DNA of 51,180 bases from an uncultured Lachnobacterium sp. (GTDB taxonomy: Bacteria > Bacillota > Clostridia > Lachnospirales > Lachnospiraceae), in assembly GCA_900543445.1 (NCBI GenBank), contig UQRC01000015.1, positions 1 through 51,180 on the forward strand, written 5' to 3'. Shown here one piece after another: positions 25,696 to 34,843 of the stretch. Each line of letters starts with the position of its first letter. The stretch's first letter is position 1. The notes under the pieces are model-generated. The model had not been told where the DNA came from. It worked only from the letters and a program-made list of their open reading frames with translations, and did not search any database. The translations under genes were made by a program, and so were the position numbers.

Positions 25696-28200
25696 TTAGT
25701 AAATGAAGGTTTTCTCTACCGACGGAATATACGCATCTGCCTGTATCTTACCGTCCACAATTTTCACACGGATACGACCACAATCAATTGTGCTGTAAAA
25801 GGCACTTCCATGATCACGGATCCGTACAATCGCGTCTTGGCTTGGATGCCCATAACGGTTGTTTTCTCCAGCAGAGGCTACCGTAAGGCCTGGTCTGAGT
25901 GCCTGCAGAAGCATGTCACAATTCGAGTATTTCGATCCATGATGGGAAGCTTTGAAAAAGTCCACTCCTGGTAAGTCGGTCGCTTCCACGATATTCTCCT
26001 CCACCTCCGAAGAGATATCCCCGCCAAAAAAGCCACAAAAATTCTGCCCCTGATAATACAGAACCAGACAACGGTCATTGACATTGGCGGCCACTTCATT
26101 TTCATCCGGATAAAGACATTTCACGATCTCTGTGCTCTCATCGTTCCCACAATGCAGCCGTTCCCCCGCTTTCATATAACATACAGCCGTTCCATTCTGC
26201 CTTGCGATCTCCGCAAGTCGGATTGCTTTCTCATCATCCTTCTGCGCCTTGGCAAGTACAAGATGTTCAACATGGTATCCACTCTCCAACGCTTCGGTAA
26301 GCCCCGATATATGGTCTTCGTCTGTATGACTGACAAACCAATAGGATACTTTGCGGACCGCCTTCGATTTTAAAAACGGCAGAATCCGATAAGTCCCAAC
26401 ATTCTTAACATCGGAACTACCTCCGTCTATCATAAGAGACGTACCATCCGATGTGCACAGGTAGATTCCATCCCCCTGTCCGACATCCAGAATATCCAGT
26501 TCAAATCCGTTTTTTTCTCTGGTAAGAAGGATCATCATAAGAACTACAATTCCCGTTGCAAACCCAAGCCGTCTTCTTATTACCGTCCATGTTCTGGATT
26601 TGCTTTGTTGATTCGCTTTGGGTTTTTCTGCCTGCATTCTCGTTTGTAACCGGAACTCCTCCTCGTCCGCTTTCTTTTTTCTGCGCCGCATTCCACACCA
26701 TAGGACATAATAAAATACACCAAGCACCCCATAATATACTTCGATTCTTGTCACAGAAGGTCTGCCCGTAATGACTCTCGCTCCAGGTAATGCAAGTGAC
26801 ACATCACAAAGCCACCGATAACCACACAACACAAGGCTACACAAGCGACACAAGACAAATGACAATGGCTGCAGAAAGCCGATCTGACCAGCAAAACTTC
26901 CTCCAACTGCAATTCCAAGCACATAAGGAACCAATACCAGAACCGGAATATTAAGAAGGATTGCATACACCGGAATCTCATAATAGTAATACGCCACAAT
27001 CGGAATCATGAATAGCTGGATTGACAGACTGATCATCATTCCAGATAATTGCTTTCTCCACCAGCCTCTTAATCGATCTGTTCTCTTTTGCAATGTTTTC
27101 GGGCACGATTTTTCCATTGTTCTATCATTGCTCACCCACGGCACCAGCACTCCCTGCCCCGCACCGATCCCGACAACCGCTGCGACCGAGAACTGAAATC
27201 CGCTGTTCTCCACAAGAAACGGATTCTCAGCAAGCAGCAACATAACCACGATTCCAAGTGCACTGAGCATATCATAGGATCTTCCGAGCAGATCCGCAAG
27301 CAGATAGACAAGGAGCATCCCCGCTGCACGCCTCGCCGATACGGTGTTCCCGGTCATCACGGTATACATGCCAAGAAATGTAGCAACAACACTTCCCGCC
27401 CACAGATACGTCAGTCCGCACCGATGTCTGAACAGCCGGTAAAGTGTCATGCCAAGCAGCGAAATATGTAGTCCAGAGATTGCCAGCACATGTGCGATCC
27501 CCGCCGCCTGATAAAGTGACTTAATTTCACTATCAAGCTCCGTCTTATCCCCTAGCAGCATCGCAGATAACACGCCATCATCCTTCGCATAGCGGGCAAA
27601 CGGAATTCCAAGTTCCATCCGGACTTTATCAAGCCATACGCGAAGTCTGTCCGGTTCTCCTGCCACGCGTTCCACCTGATCCACCCACAGACCAAAATCA
27701 ATCTTTTGGCTGCGATAGAAAGAGCGCACATCGAATTGTCCCTCATTCGTTGCCTCGTCAAATAATGAAATTGTTCCCTGTAATATAAGGATTTGCCCGA
27801 CAGAATCATCGTCGGAAGATACGTATGCCAATACATCATTGCATGGCATTGTCTGATCAGAAAGTTCCACGGAACAATCTGTAAGATAATAATAAAAACA
27901 ATGGGTTTTCTCTTCTACCTTGTATAATTTGCCTGCAAGCCGGATCTCCTGTCCGTCGCATAACCGTCTGAGATAGGCATCACGAAACGCGGTCTGCCTT
28001 TCGAAGCACAATGCTCCAAGCATAAGCATCACCGGCATCCCGATTGCCAAAGCAATAAACCGGATTCCCCGCTCCCTCCATGGTGTCGCATAAAGGAAAA
28101 GCAGCAGGCCTGTTCCAACCACCAAACCCAAGCCTGTCCGCTTCCATAAGATACCGATCAGGAACATACACGCAAGCAAAACGACCGGTCGTTTTCTCAC
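25696..28200 (-). CDS. comEC: ComEC/Rec2 family DNA-uptake channel protein
   Basis: 834 residues. N-terminal helices and a soluble DUF4131-type domain (about 1-200) lead into the Competence membrane domain (about 210-480, beginning LGDKTELDSEIKSLYQAAGIAHVLAISGLHISLLG). A cytoplasmic linker follows, then a C-terminal metallo-beta-lactamase-like domain (about 570-834). Metal ligands are visible in SHTDEDHISG and ASHHGSKYS. The family carries single-stranded DNA across the membrane in transformation. It overlaps the upstream GerMN gene by 4 bases and ends the comEA-to-comEC run. All three domains appear complete. Confidence 0.93.
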   Translation of the reverse strand: MRKRPVVLLACMFLIGILWKRTGLGLVVGTGLLLFLYATPWRERGIRFIALAIGMPVMLMLGALCFERQTAFRDAYLRRLCDGQEIRLAGKLYKVEEKTHCFYYYLTDCSVELSDQTMPCNDVLAYVSSDDDSVGQILILQGTISLFDEATNEGQFDVRSFYRSQKIDFGLWVDQVERVAGEPDRLRVWLDKVRMELGIPFARYAKDDGVLSAMLLGDKTELDSEIKSLYQAAGIAHVLAISGLHISLLGMTLYRLFRHRCGLTYLWAGSVVATFLGMYTVMTGNTVSARRAAGMLLVYLLADLLGRSYDMLSALGIVVMLLLAENPFLVENSGFQFSVAAVVGIGAGQGVLVPWVSNDRTMEKSCPKTLQKRTDRLRGWWRKQLSGMMISLSIQLFMIPIVAYYYYEIPVYAILLNIPVLVLVPYVLGIAVGGSFAGQIGFLQPLSFVLCRLCSLVLCGYRWLCDVSLALPGARVITGRPSVTRIEVYYGVLGVFYYVLWCGMRRRKKKADEEEFRLQTRMQAEKPKANQQSKSRTWTVIRRRLGFATGIVVLMMILLTREKNGFELDILDVGQGDGIYLCTSDGTSLMIDGGSSDVKNVGTYRILPFLKSKAVRKVSYWFVSHTDEDHISGLTEALESGYHVEHLVLAKAQKDDEKAIRLAEIARQNGTAVCYMKAGERLHCGNDESTEIVKCLYPDENEVAANVNDRCLVLYYQGQNFCGFFGGDISSEVEENIVEATDLPGVDFFKASHHGSKYSNCDMLLQALRPGLTVASAGENNRYGHPSQDAIVRIRDHGSAFYSTIDCGRIRVKIVDGKIQADAYIPSVEKTFIY

Positions 28201-29135
28201 TGTGTTGAATCCACCTCTTCCTCTCCACTCTCTACCATACTTAAATCCTGCTCATACATCGGCGCGAGGTCATAGGTATAACGGCATTTTCCGCTCGTAT
28301 CACCATTGATGGAGATCTGCACCTTGCTCACACTGGAGAGTTCCGTCAGAGAATCTACAATGGAATACAATACCACCTGCTCGGAAATCTCCTGATTCTG
28401 ATTCAGGAACGTCTCATCCAGATTGACATAACATACTCCATCGACAACGGTAATCGTAATCAGTTTCGTGCCGACCGGCATCGTCGCAAGCAGCTTCTTC
28501 GCCTTCGGTCCCTCCATCAGCTGTTCCATAACCAGCTTCTCCAAAGAGATGTTGGAGCTGTAATGCACCTCTCGTTTTTCCGGAACCAGCTTGCTTCCGT
28601 CCTTGCTTGAGAAATAGAGAGTAAGTGTTGTTTTCTGGCTCGAATTGATCTGTTCACCAGGATTCTCAAGGAAGCTGTCCTCACTCATCGCACCAACCGT
28701 TGTTCCGGCAGTTGTCTCAAGAGGCTTAGACTCTACTGTAAACATCACATACGGATATTTCTCCAATTGCAACAATGTCTTTGCGATCGCTGCACGTGTC
28801 AGAATCTCCTCTGTTGGATTCAATTCATAGTAGTCCTTACTGAAATCCACCGTAATCTGATATGCGACCTCTGTCACCCCGAGAACCTTGATGTTCTTCG
28901 GAATCGTCTGACGAAGTCCCGCATCCTCCGGCTGCTGCTGTAAGAGCTTAAGCAGTTCCTGAATCTGTTCTGTCGGAGTTGTCGATGTCAGTTCAACATC
29001 CTGCGGAACAATCTTCGTCACATCCGCATTCAGATAAAAAGCGACATATTTATTCTCTTTCTTTTGGTCCCCGCATGCCGCCAAAAGTAACATCATTACT
29101 AATAACAGCAGCGTTATCAATGCTTTTTTCTTCAT
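28197..29135 (-). CDS. GerMN domain lipoprotein
   Basis: About 312 residues from the ATG at 29135, with AGGAG 6 bases upstream; a start at 29156 would overlap the kinase gene. The lipoprotein signal has lipobox LLAACG. Two GerMN-like repeats follow, each with a YYELNP- or YVNLDETFL-type strand pattern. The first is about 40-150 (VAYQITVDFSKDYYELNPTEE), the second about 175-290 (VDGVCYVNLDETFLNQNQE). GerMN domains occur in spore-germination and envelope proteins; the ligand is unknown. It sits between a sensor kinase gene and comEC, so an envelope role is inferred. Confidence 0.85.
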   Translation of the reverse strand: MKKKALITLLLLVMMLLLAACGDQKKENKYVAFYLNADVTKIVPQDVELTSTTPTEQIQELLKLLQQQPEDAGLRQTIPKNIKVLGVTEVAYQITVDFSKDYYELNPTEEILTRAAIAKTLLQLEKYPYVMFTVESKPLETTAGTTVGAMSEDSFLENPGEQINSSQKTTLTLYFSSKDGSKLVPEKREVHYSSNISLEKLVMEQLMEGPKAKKLLATMPVGTKLITITVVDGVCYVNLDETFLNQNQEISEQVVLYSIVDSLTELSSVSKVQISINGDTSGKCRYTYDLAPMYEQDLSMVESGEEEVDSTQ

Positions 29136-29148
29136 AGGATCTCCTGCA

Positions 29149-30600
29149 TTACGCAATATAATTTAACGGAATACGTACATCAAACGTCGTACCCTCACCG
29201 AGTACCGAATGCACCTTGATTGCGCCTCGATGCATCAGGATCGAATTTCTTGTAATCGCAAGACCAAGTCCCGTTCCGCCAATCTCGCGGGAATGTGACT
29301 TGTCCACACGATAAAAACGTTCATAGATGTGTTCGAGCGATTCCTCCGGAATACCGATTCCGGAATCCTCCACCTTCAGGTAGAAATACTGATGATCCGC
29401 ATTCAATGATACATGCACCCATCCCTCACCGTCATTGCGGTTGTATTTGATCGCATTCTCCACAAGGTTCGTGATGGCAAGTGTGATCTTCACCTCATCA
29501 ACCTCCGCAGTAACCGGACGGAAGCTCTCAAGTACAAGTTCCACCTTCTGCTTGTCCGCGATTGGTTGTAATCTTTTTAAAATCTGCTCTAACAGTTCAT
29601 TGACATTGATCGTAGAGACATTGAGATCCGCTGCCGCCTTGTCCATCTTGACAAGTGATAACAGATCATTGATGATCTTCGTCTCGCGCTCGATTTCATT
29701 TGTAATATCCTCCATGAACTCCTGATAGAGTTCCTTCGGAGCATCCGGCATACTGTTAATGGAGTCCGCCAGCACCTTCATGGAAGTCAGCGGTGTCTTA
29801 AGTTCATGTGACACATTCGATACGAATTCCTGACGGGAATCATCCATCACCTTCATACGGCTTAACATCTGGTTAAAACGCTCGCAGATCTGTATCGTCT
29901 CCGAATAATCATTGACCTGCAGACAATCATCCCCATAGCCGTCCTTGATAGCCGCAATACCATCCGAAATCTTCTGCAGCGGCTTTAAGAAATGAAGAAC
30001 AAGCAGGATTGCGAAGAACACAAACGTAATCGCAACGATCAGTACAATGATGGTCGCAATCTGGCGCAAATATGCCTGATTCAACAGAATATTATCCGTC
30101 GACACACTGATCAGCATGACCCCGAGCACCGTATCCGTATCATCATTCGGATCAATGATCGGAATCGTCATCTCTATATAGTGATTCTCCATGTCATAAT
30201 GCGTAATATCCTCGCCACGGAAGCTCCGTACCACTTCCTCCGCAATAATGACCTTGTTATCATCCAGATTGTAGGTATCATGATAAACCGTAAAATTCTG
30301 ATCCACGATAATAACACGACCGTCATAAATGGTCGTAAGCATATCAATCTGTGCCTGGATCGTACTGCTTTCTGTCGCATCATCCATCGACATATATTCA
30401 CTTGTCGCAATCTGATTTGCCAGAATCTTGGCCTGACTTAAAATCTCGCTCTCGCGGATCGAGACGGCCCGCGCCGCATAGGAATGCAGGATTCCCGCGG
30501 ACAGGATCAGACTCGGCACGATCGCGATCACAAGAATTAAAAGAATCAATCGAAATTTTAAGCTTTTGATAAATTGCAGAAACTGCTTGCTACGATGCAT
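29149..30600 (-). CDS. PhoR/WalK-like sensor histidine kinase
   Basis: 483 residues. A membrane helix at about 15-38, an extracellular sensing domain (about 40-175) and a second helix (about 185-208) are followed by a HAMP linker (PLQKISDGIAAIKDGYGDD). The HisKA box is FVSNVSHELKTPLTSMKV. The HATPase motifs are NLVENAIKYNRNDGEG, DSGIGIP and GGTGLGLAITR. No PAS domain is visible between HAMP and HisKA. The gene lies 25 bases after its partner regulator. Confidence 0.92.
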   Translation of the reverse strand: MHRSKQFLQFIKSLKFRLILLILVIAIVPSLILSAGILHSYAARAVSIRESEILSQAKILANQIATSEYMSMDDATESSTIQAQIDMLTTIYDGRVIIVDQNFTVYHDTYNLDDNKVIIAEEVVRSFRGEDITHYDMENHYIEMTIPIIDPNDDTDTVLGVMLISVSTDNILLNQAYLRQIATIIVLIVAITFVFFAILLVLHFLKPLQKISDGIAAIKDGYGDDCLQVNDYSETIQICERFNQMLSRMKVMDDSRQEFVSNVSHELKTPLTSMKVLADSINSMPDAPKELYQEFMEDITNEIERETKIINDLLSLVKMDKAAADLNVSTINVNELLEQILKRLQPIADKQKVELVLESFRPVTAEVDEVKITLAITNLVENAIKYNRNDGEGWVHVSLNADHQYFYLKVEDSGIGIPEESLEHIYERFYRVDKSHSREIGGTGLGLAITRNSILMHRGAIKVHSVLGEGTTFDVRIPLNYIA

Positions 30601-30625
30601 GAAATAACCTTTCTACCAACGTATT

Positions 30626-31318
30626 CTACTTCTGACTGTAGTAGTAGCCCACACCCCACTTTGTGTGAACATATTTCGGCTCGCTCGGGTTCGCCTCAAT
30701 CTTCTCACGAAGACGTCTGACATGTACGTCGACCGTTCGCACATCTCCCGGATAATCCTTCCCCCAGACAAGACCAAGCAGATCCTCTCTGCTATACACC
30801 TTGTTCTCATTCTTCACAAGGAGTTCCAACAGATCAAATTCCTTTGCCGTCAGATTCACTTCCTTATCATGAATAAAAAGTCTGCGGCTGTCACAATCCA
30901 GCCGGAGATCTCCCTTGACGATGACAGAAGAAACCTCCTTCTTCTCACGCGGTCCATATGTGCGGCGCATGATTGCCTTAATTCGCGCCTTCACCTCTAA
31001 GATATTAAAAGGCTTCGTGATATAGTCATCCGCACCGTATTCAAGACCTAAGATTTTATCCATATCGTCGCCCTTGGCGGTCAGCATCACGATCGGCATA
31101 TCCGAAAATTCACGTATTGCCTGACACACTTCGAATCCATCCATCTTCGGCAGCATAATATCAAGAAGAATCATATCATACTCATTGGCACGTGCCATCG
31201 CAAGCGCCTCTTCTCCATCGTATGCGCAATCCACATCCATGCCATCCTGTTCCAGACTGAATCGGATTCCCTTCACAATTAACTTCTCATCATCAACTAC
31301 GAGAACTTTCTTTGCCAT
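30626..31318 (-). CDS. OmpR/PhoB-type response regulator
   Basis: About 230 residues from the ATG at 31318 (MAKKVLVVDDEKLIVKG) with GAGGTG upstream, 8 bases after the comEA stop. The receiver domain has the phospho-aspartate in YDMILLDIMLPKMDGF and the lysine in YITKPFN. The winged helix carries LTAKEFDLLELLVKN and ends TKWGVGYYY. The close relative by style is the YycF/PhoP/ResD group. Transcription with comEA, a GerMN protein and comEC is unusual. Confidence 0.93.
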   Translation of the reverse strand: MAKKVLVVDDEKLIVKGIRFSLEQDGMDVDCAYDGEEALAMARANEYDMILLDIMLPKMDGFEVCQAIREFSDMPIVMLTAKGDDMDKILGLEYGADDYITKPFNILEVKARIKAIMRRTYGPREKKEVSSVIVKGDLRLDCDSRRLFIHDKEVNLTAKEFDLLELLVKNENKVYSREDLLGLVWGKDYPGDVRTVDVHVRRLREKIEANPSEPKYVHTKWGVGYYYSQK

Positions 31319-31326
31319 CTCACACC

Positions 31327-31968
31327 TCAATCGACTGTTATGTCGTCTCTCATTTTTTCAAAAAGCGCGTTCTTGATACCAGACACCTTCATGATGTCCT
31401 CCACCCTGGAAAAATTCCCATGCTTATCGCGGTATGCAATAATTGCCTCTGCCCGCGTCTGTCCGATTCCGGATAATTTTGTAAGGAGATCGACCCCTGC
31501 GGTATTGATGTTGATTCTGCCGCCTGCATCTGCCTCATCAGCTACTGTCCTGTCTGCCTTACTATCCGTATCTGCATCTGATGTGTCATACTTTTCACGC
31601 TCAGCAGCCTCTTCCTTTGTTGGAAAAGAGATCATCTGCCCATCCGTCAAAGGTTCCGCCAGATTCCAGTAATCTTTGCTTGCCTTCTTCGTAAAGCCAC
31701 CCGCAGCCTCCACCGCATCACACACTCTGGCACCTGCAGCAAGTTCATACACTCCCGGTGTCATCACTTCCCCACAGACATACACAAGAAGCGGCGCCTC
31801 TTTCCCCTCCGACACGACTTCCGTGTCAGGAACCAAGACCTCGCTCTCCGTCGGTATCTGTGATTCCGTTTCCTGGGTTGCCAGAAGATAAGCCCCTGTA
31901 TCCGAAGCTCCGCAGCCACACAGTAAAATGCAAAAAGAAATCACACACGCTTTTATTCTATTTTTCAT
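31327..31968 (-). CDS. comEA: ComEA-type helix-hairpin-helix DNA-binding lipoprotein
   Basis: 213 residues. The N-terminal signal has lipobox LLCGCG, so the protein is probably a lipoprotein rather than a helix-anchored ComEA. An SLBB domain (about 60-115, VYVCGEVMTPGVYELAAGARVCD) is followed by an acidic linker. The C-terminal double helix-hairpin-helix domain (about 150-213) has ININTAGVDLLTKLSGIG and HGNFSRVEDIMKVSGI. It binds incoming double-stranded DNA outside the membrane and hands it to ComEC, encoded at the far end of the same run. Confidence 0.9.
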   Translation of the reverse strand: MKNRIKACVISFCILLCGCGASDTGAYLLATQETESQIPTESEVLVPDTEVVSEGKEAPLLVYVCGEVMTPGVYELAAGARVCDAVEAAGGFTKKASKDYWNLAEPLTDGQMISFPTKEEAAEREKYDTSDADTDSKADRTVADEADAGGRININTAGVDLLTKLSGIGQTRAEAIIAYRDKHGNFSRVEDIMKVSGIKNALFEKMRDDITVD

Positions 31969-32063
31969 ATTCGTCTCCTCTCCGGCATGCGTAGAGGAAG
32001 TCTCAATGCAATCTCTATTTTAACGACTTTTTACAATTATTACAAGTATATTTCAATAAAAAG

Positions 32064-32104
32064 AACAAGATCGTCTTCCTTCCCATCGGGATGACGATCT
32101 TGTC
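32064..32104 (-). terminator. Terminator of the argCBD operon
   Basis: ACAAGATCGTC / GACGATCTTGT stem of 11 bp with further TCC/GGGA pairing in the loop, followed on the minus strand by TCTTTTTATTG. It is about 63 bases after the argD stop. Confidence 0.8.
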
Positions 32105-32166
32105 TATGTCATGTTTCACACGCAGCAACGATTCTTTGAAACAAAGTTATCCTGTTGCATTCTCTT

Positions 32167-33372
32167 CTATGCATTTACCGCCTGTAATGCCTTCTCCAGT
32201 TTCTGGGTCATCTCATCGACATGCTTCTTCTCAATCACCAGAGGCGGAACCATACGAATCACATCGGCTCCTGCTGTAATGATGATCAGCCCCTGCTCCA
32301 AAGCCCTGGCAGATACCTGACCAACCGGAAGCTTACATACCAGTCCCTGCATCAGTCCCATGCCTCGTCTTGCCGTCAGGAAATCATATTTTGCAACAAG
32401 TGCATCCAGTTTCTCCTCCAGATAAGGTGCAACCTCATGCACATTGTCGAGAATCTTCTGCTTCTCAAACAGATCAAATACCGTTGATACGGCTGCTCCG
32501 ACAAATGGATTACCACCGTACGTTGTACCGTGATCTCCCGGTGCAAGTGACTTGTCAGCAACCTTCTGCGTCATAAAGAATGCTCCTACCGGCACGCCGC
32601 ATCCAAGTGCCTTGGCACAAGTCATAATGTCAGGCTTTACGCCATAATTCTGCCATGCAAACATGGCTCCGGTACGTCCCATTCCACACTGGATCTCATC
32701 GAGGATCAGTAAGATATCCTTCTCGTCACAGAGCGCGCGGACACCCTCAAGGAACTCCTTCTCGGCCGGATAGATACCGCCCTCTCCCTGAACCGTCTCC
32801 ATAATGATCGCACAGGTCTTGTCGGTAATCTGTGCTTTTACACTGTCTAGATTATTGAAATCGGCAAATTTTACCCCCGGCATCAGCGGCTCAAACGGCT
32901 CCTGATAATGTGCATTTCCGGTCACGGACAATGCTCCGATGCTTCTTCCGTGGAAAGAATGATTCATCGCAATAATCTCATGTCCCGCGTGTCCGTCTCT
33001 TGTGAAAGCATATTTCTTGGCAGCCTTGATGGCTCCCTCGATTGCCTCTGTTCCACTGTTCGTAAAGAAAACGCGATCCATTGTGCTTGCTGCAAGTGCC
33101 TTCCTTGCAGCCTCGATCGTCGGTACATTATAATAGAGATTGGATGTATGAAGCAGCTTATCCACCTGTTCCTTCAATGCATCGTTATAATCCTTGTTGC
33201 CATATCCGAGCGCACATACCGCGATGCCTGCTGCGAAATCGAGATACTGCTTTCCGTCTGTATCGTATAAATACACGCCCTCACCATGATCAAGCACCAG
33301 AGAGAAACGGTTATAGGTATGTAATAACTCCTGCTCCGCGCTATCAATATATTCCTGTTTATTCATCTTCAA
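32167..33372 (-). CDS. argD: Acetylornithine aminotransferase
   Basis: 401 residues. This PLP-dependent class III aminotransferase converts N-acetylglutamate semialdehyde to N-acetylornithine. It has FAAGIAVCALGYG at the N-terminus, NSGTEAIEGAIKAA, FHGRSIGALSVTG, and the PLP aspartate in ILDEIQCGMGRTG. The Schiff-base lysine is in TCAKALGCGVPVGA. HGTTYGGNPF completes the active site. It is the last gene of the operon, 14 bases after argB. Sequence style fits ArgD better than other class III enzymes because of the arg context. Confidence 0.95.
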   Translation of the reverse strand: MKMNKQEYIDSAEQELLHTYNRFSLVLDHGEGVYLYDTDGKQYLDFAAGIAVCALGYGNKDYNDALKEQVDKLLHTSNLYYNVPTIEAARKALAASTMDRVFFTNSGTEAIEGAIKAAKKYAFTRDGHAGHEIIAMNHSFHGRSIGALSVTGNAHYQEPFEPLMPGVKFADFNNLDSVKAQITDKTCAIIMETVQGEGGIYPAEKEFLEGVRALCDEKDILLILDEIQCGMGRTGAMFAWQNYGVKPDIMTCAKALGCGVPVGAFFMTQKVADKSLAPGDHGTTYGGNPFVGAAVSTVFDLFEKQKILDNVHEVAPYLEEKLDALVAKYDFLTARRGMGLMQGLVCKLPVGQVSARALEQGLIIITAGADVIRMVPPLVIEKKHVDEMTQKLEKALQAVNA

Positions 33373-33386
33373 ACTTCCTTTCCAAA

Positions 33387-34289
33387 CTACTTATCCTCGT
33401 TATAAAAACGATTGTCACTGTCACCTAGGATTGCAGTACCGATTCCTTTGTTGGTAAAGATCTCAAGTAACAGACAGTGTGCAATTCGACCGTCTAAGAT
33501 ATGTACGCGCGATACACCGTTCTCGATGGCATCGATACAGTTATTTAACTTCGGAAGCATTCCGCCACCGATATATCCGTCTGTGATCAGTTCTCTTGCC
33601 TCTGATACCGTAAGTTCAGAAATCAGTGTAGACTTATCGTTTGGATCCTTATATACACCCTCGATATCCGTCAGGAATGCAAGCTTTTCTGCGGATACCG
33701 CACGCGCGATCGCGCAGGCTGCATCATCCGCGTTAATATTGTAAGTCGCATAATTATCATCGAGTCCGATTGGGCAGACGATCGGCAGATAATCGTTCTC
33801 CAACAGATCATAGAGGATCTTCGGATTCACTTCCTTGATCTCGCCGACATATCCGATATCCTGTCCATCAGAGAGCTTCTTGTCAACCTTAAGAAGACCG
33901 CCGTCCTTGCCACTGATACCGACCGCATTGACACCGAGTTCCTCAACCATCTTAACAAGAGACTTGTTAACACGGTTTAATACCATCTCCGCAATCTCCA
34001 TCGTCGGCTCATCTGTCTTACGCAGTCCGTTGATAAATTCCGGCTCCATACCAGCCTTTGCGACCCACTTGCTGATCTCCTTGCCGCCACCATGCACGAT
34101 GATCGGCTTAAAGCCTACCAGCTTAAGCAATGTCACATCCTGAATAACATGTTCCTTCAACTGTTCATCCACCATCGCCGATCCGCCGTATTTTACAACA
34201 ATGATCTTGCGGTTAAAACGCTGGATATACGGCAGCGCCTCGATCAGGACCTGCGCTTTTTCCATGACTGCATCCATATTCTCACTCAT
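33387..34289 (-). CDS. argB: Acetylglutamate kinase
   Basis: 300 residues. It phosphorylates N-acetylglutamate. The amino acid kinase fold is shown by [51 protein letters not shown] and [14 protein letters not shown]. An extended N-terminal helix ([19 protein letters not shown]) is characteristic of the hexameric, arginine-inhibited class, so feedback control by arginine is likely. It is cytoplasmic and lies between a GNAT gene and argD. Confidence 0.96.
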   Translation of the reverse strand: MSENMDAVMEKAQVLIEALPYIQRFNRKIIVVKYGGSAMVDEQLKEHVIQDVTLLKLVGFKPIIVHGGGKEISKWVAKAGMEPEFINGLRKTDEPTMEIAEMVLNRVNKSLVKMVEELGVNAVGISGKDGGLLKVDKKLSDGQDIGYVGEIKEVNPKILYDLLENDYLPIVCPIGLDDNYATYNINADDAACAIARAVSAEKLAFLTDIEGVYKDPNDKSTLISELTVSEARELITDGYIGGGMLPKLNNCIDAIENGVSRVHILDGRIAHCLLLEIFTNKGIGTAILGDSDNRFYNEDK

Positions 34290-34341
34290 AACTCTATCTC
34301 TCTTTCTGCTCTATATTTATCACAACAAAGTCGTAGGACTC

Positions 34342-34803
34342 TTATTGGTTAAATCTTGTGATATTCGCCTCATTCAGCGGGAAATCATAGTAATTCAAGT
34401 CCTCACGGAAGCACCATCCGGCTTCCTTCCAAAAATGATTACCAAGTTCGTTGCTTTTGAATGCGATCAGACTGACCTTATTGATCTGCTCCTCCTGCAG
34501 TGCACGCATACACGCTACCGCCATCGCCTTGCCGATTCCGTGCTTGCGATAATCCTCATGCACGCACACATGATACAGACATCCTCTTCGTCCGTCATGC
34601 CCGCAAAGGATCGCACCGACAATCTTACCATCGCTTTCCGCAACCATACTCGTCGTCGGATTTCTCTTCAAGAAGCGGCTGACGCCCTCCTTTGAATCAT
34701 CGATCGAACGGATACCGAATCCATGGATTCCCATCCAAAGCGCATAAACCTGCTCATAATCTTCTTCTGTCATTACCCGAATGTTGTATGTGATTTCTTT
34801 CAT
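34342..34803 (-). CDS. GNAT family N-acetyltransferase within the arginine operon
   Basis: About 153 residues from the ATG at 34803; the open frame continues to 34827 without a ribosome site. The acetyl-CoA binding loop is VHEDYRKHGIGKAM (about 85-98), preceded by VAESDGKIVGAILCG and followed by a typical NHFWKEAGWCFRED end. By eye it resembles the YpeA/RimI type. It occupies the place between argC and argB where argJ is usually found in Clostridia, and no argJ or argA is in the window. It could be a short N-acetylglutamate synthase, but this is inference from position only. Confidence 0.85.
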   Translation of the reverse strand: MKEITYNIRVMTEEDYEQVYALWMGIHGFGIRSIDDSKEGVSRFLKRNPTTSMVAESDGKIVGAILCGHDGRRGCLYHVCVHEDYRKHGIGKAMAVACMRALQEEQINKVSLIAFKSNELGNHFWKEAGWCFREDLNYYDFPLNEANITRFNQ

Positions 34804-34843
34804 TGCTTTTATTACCTGTACTTCCACTTTTTTAATCTCGCCT

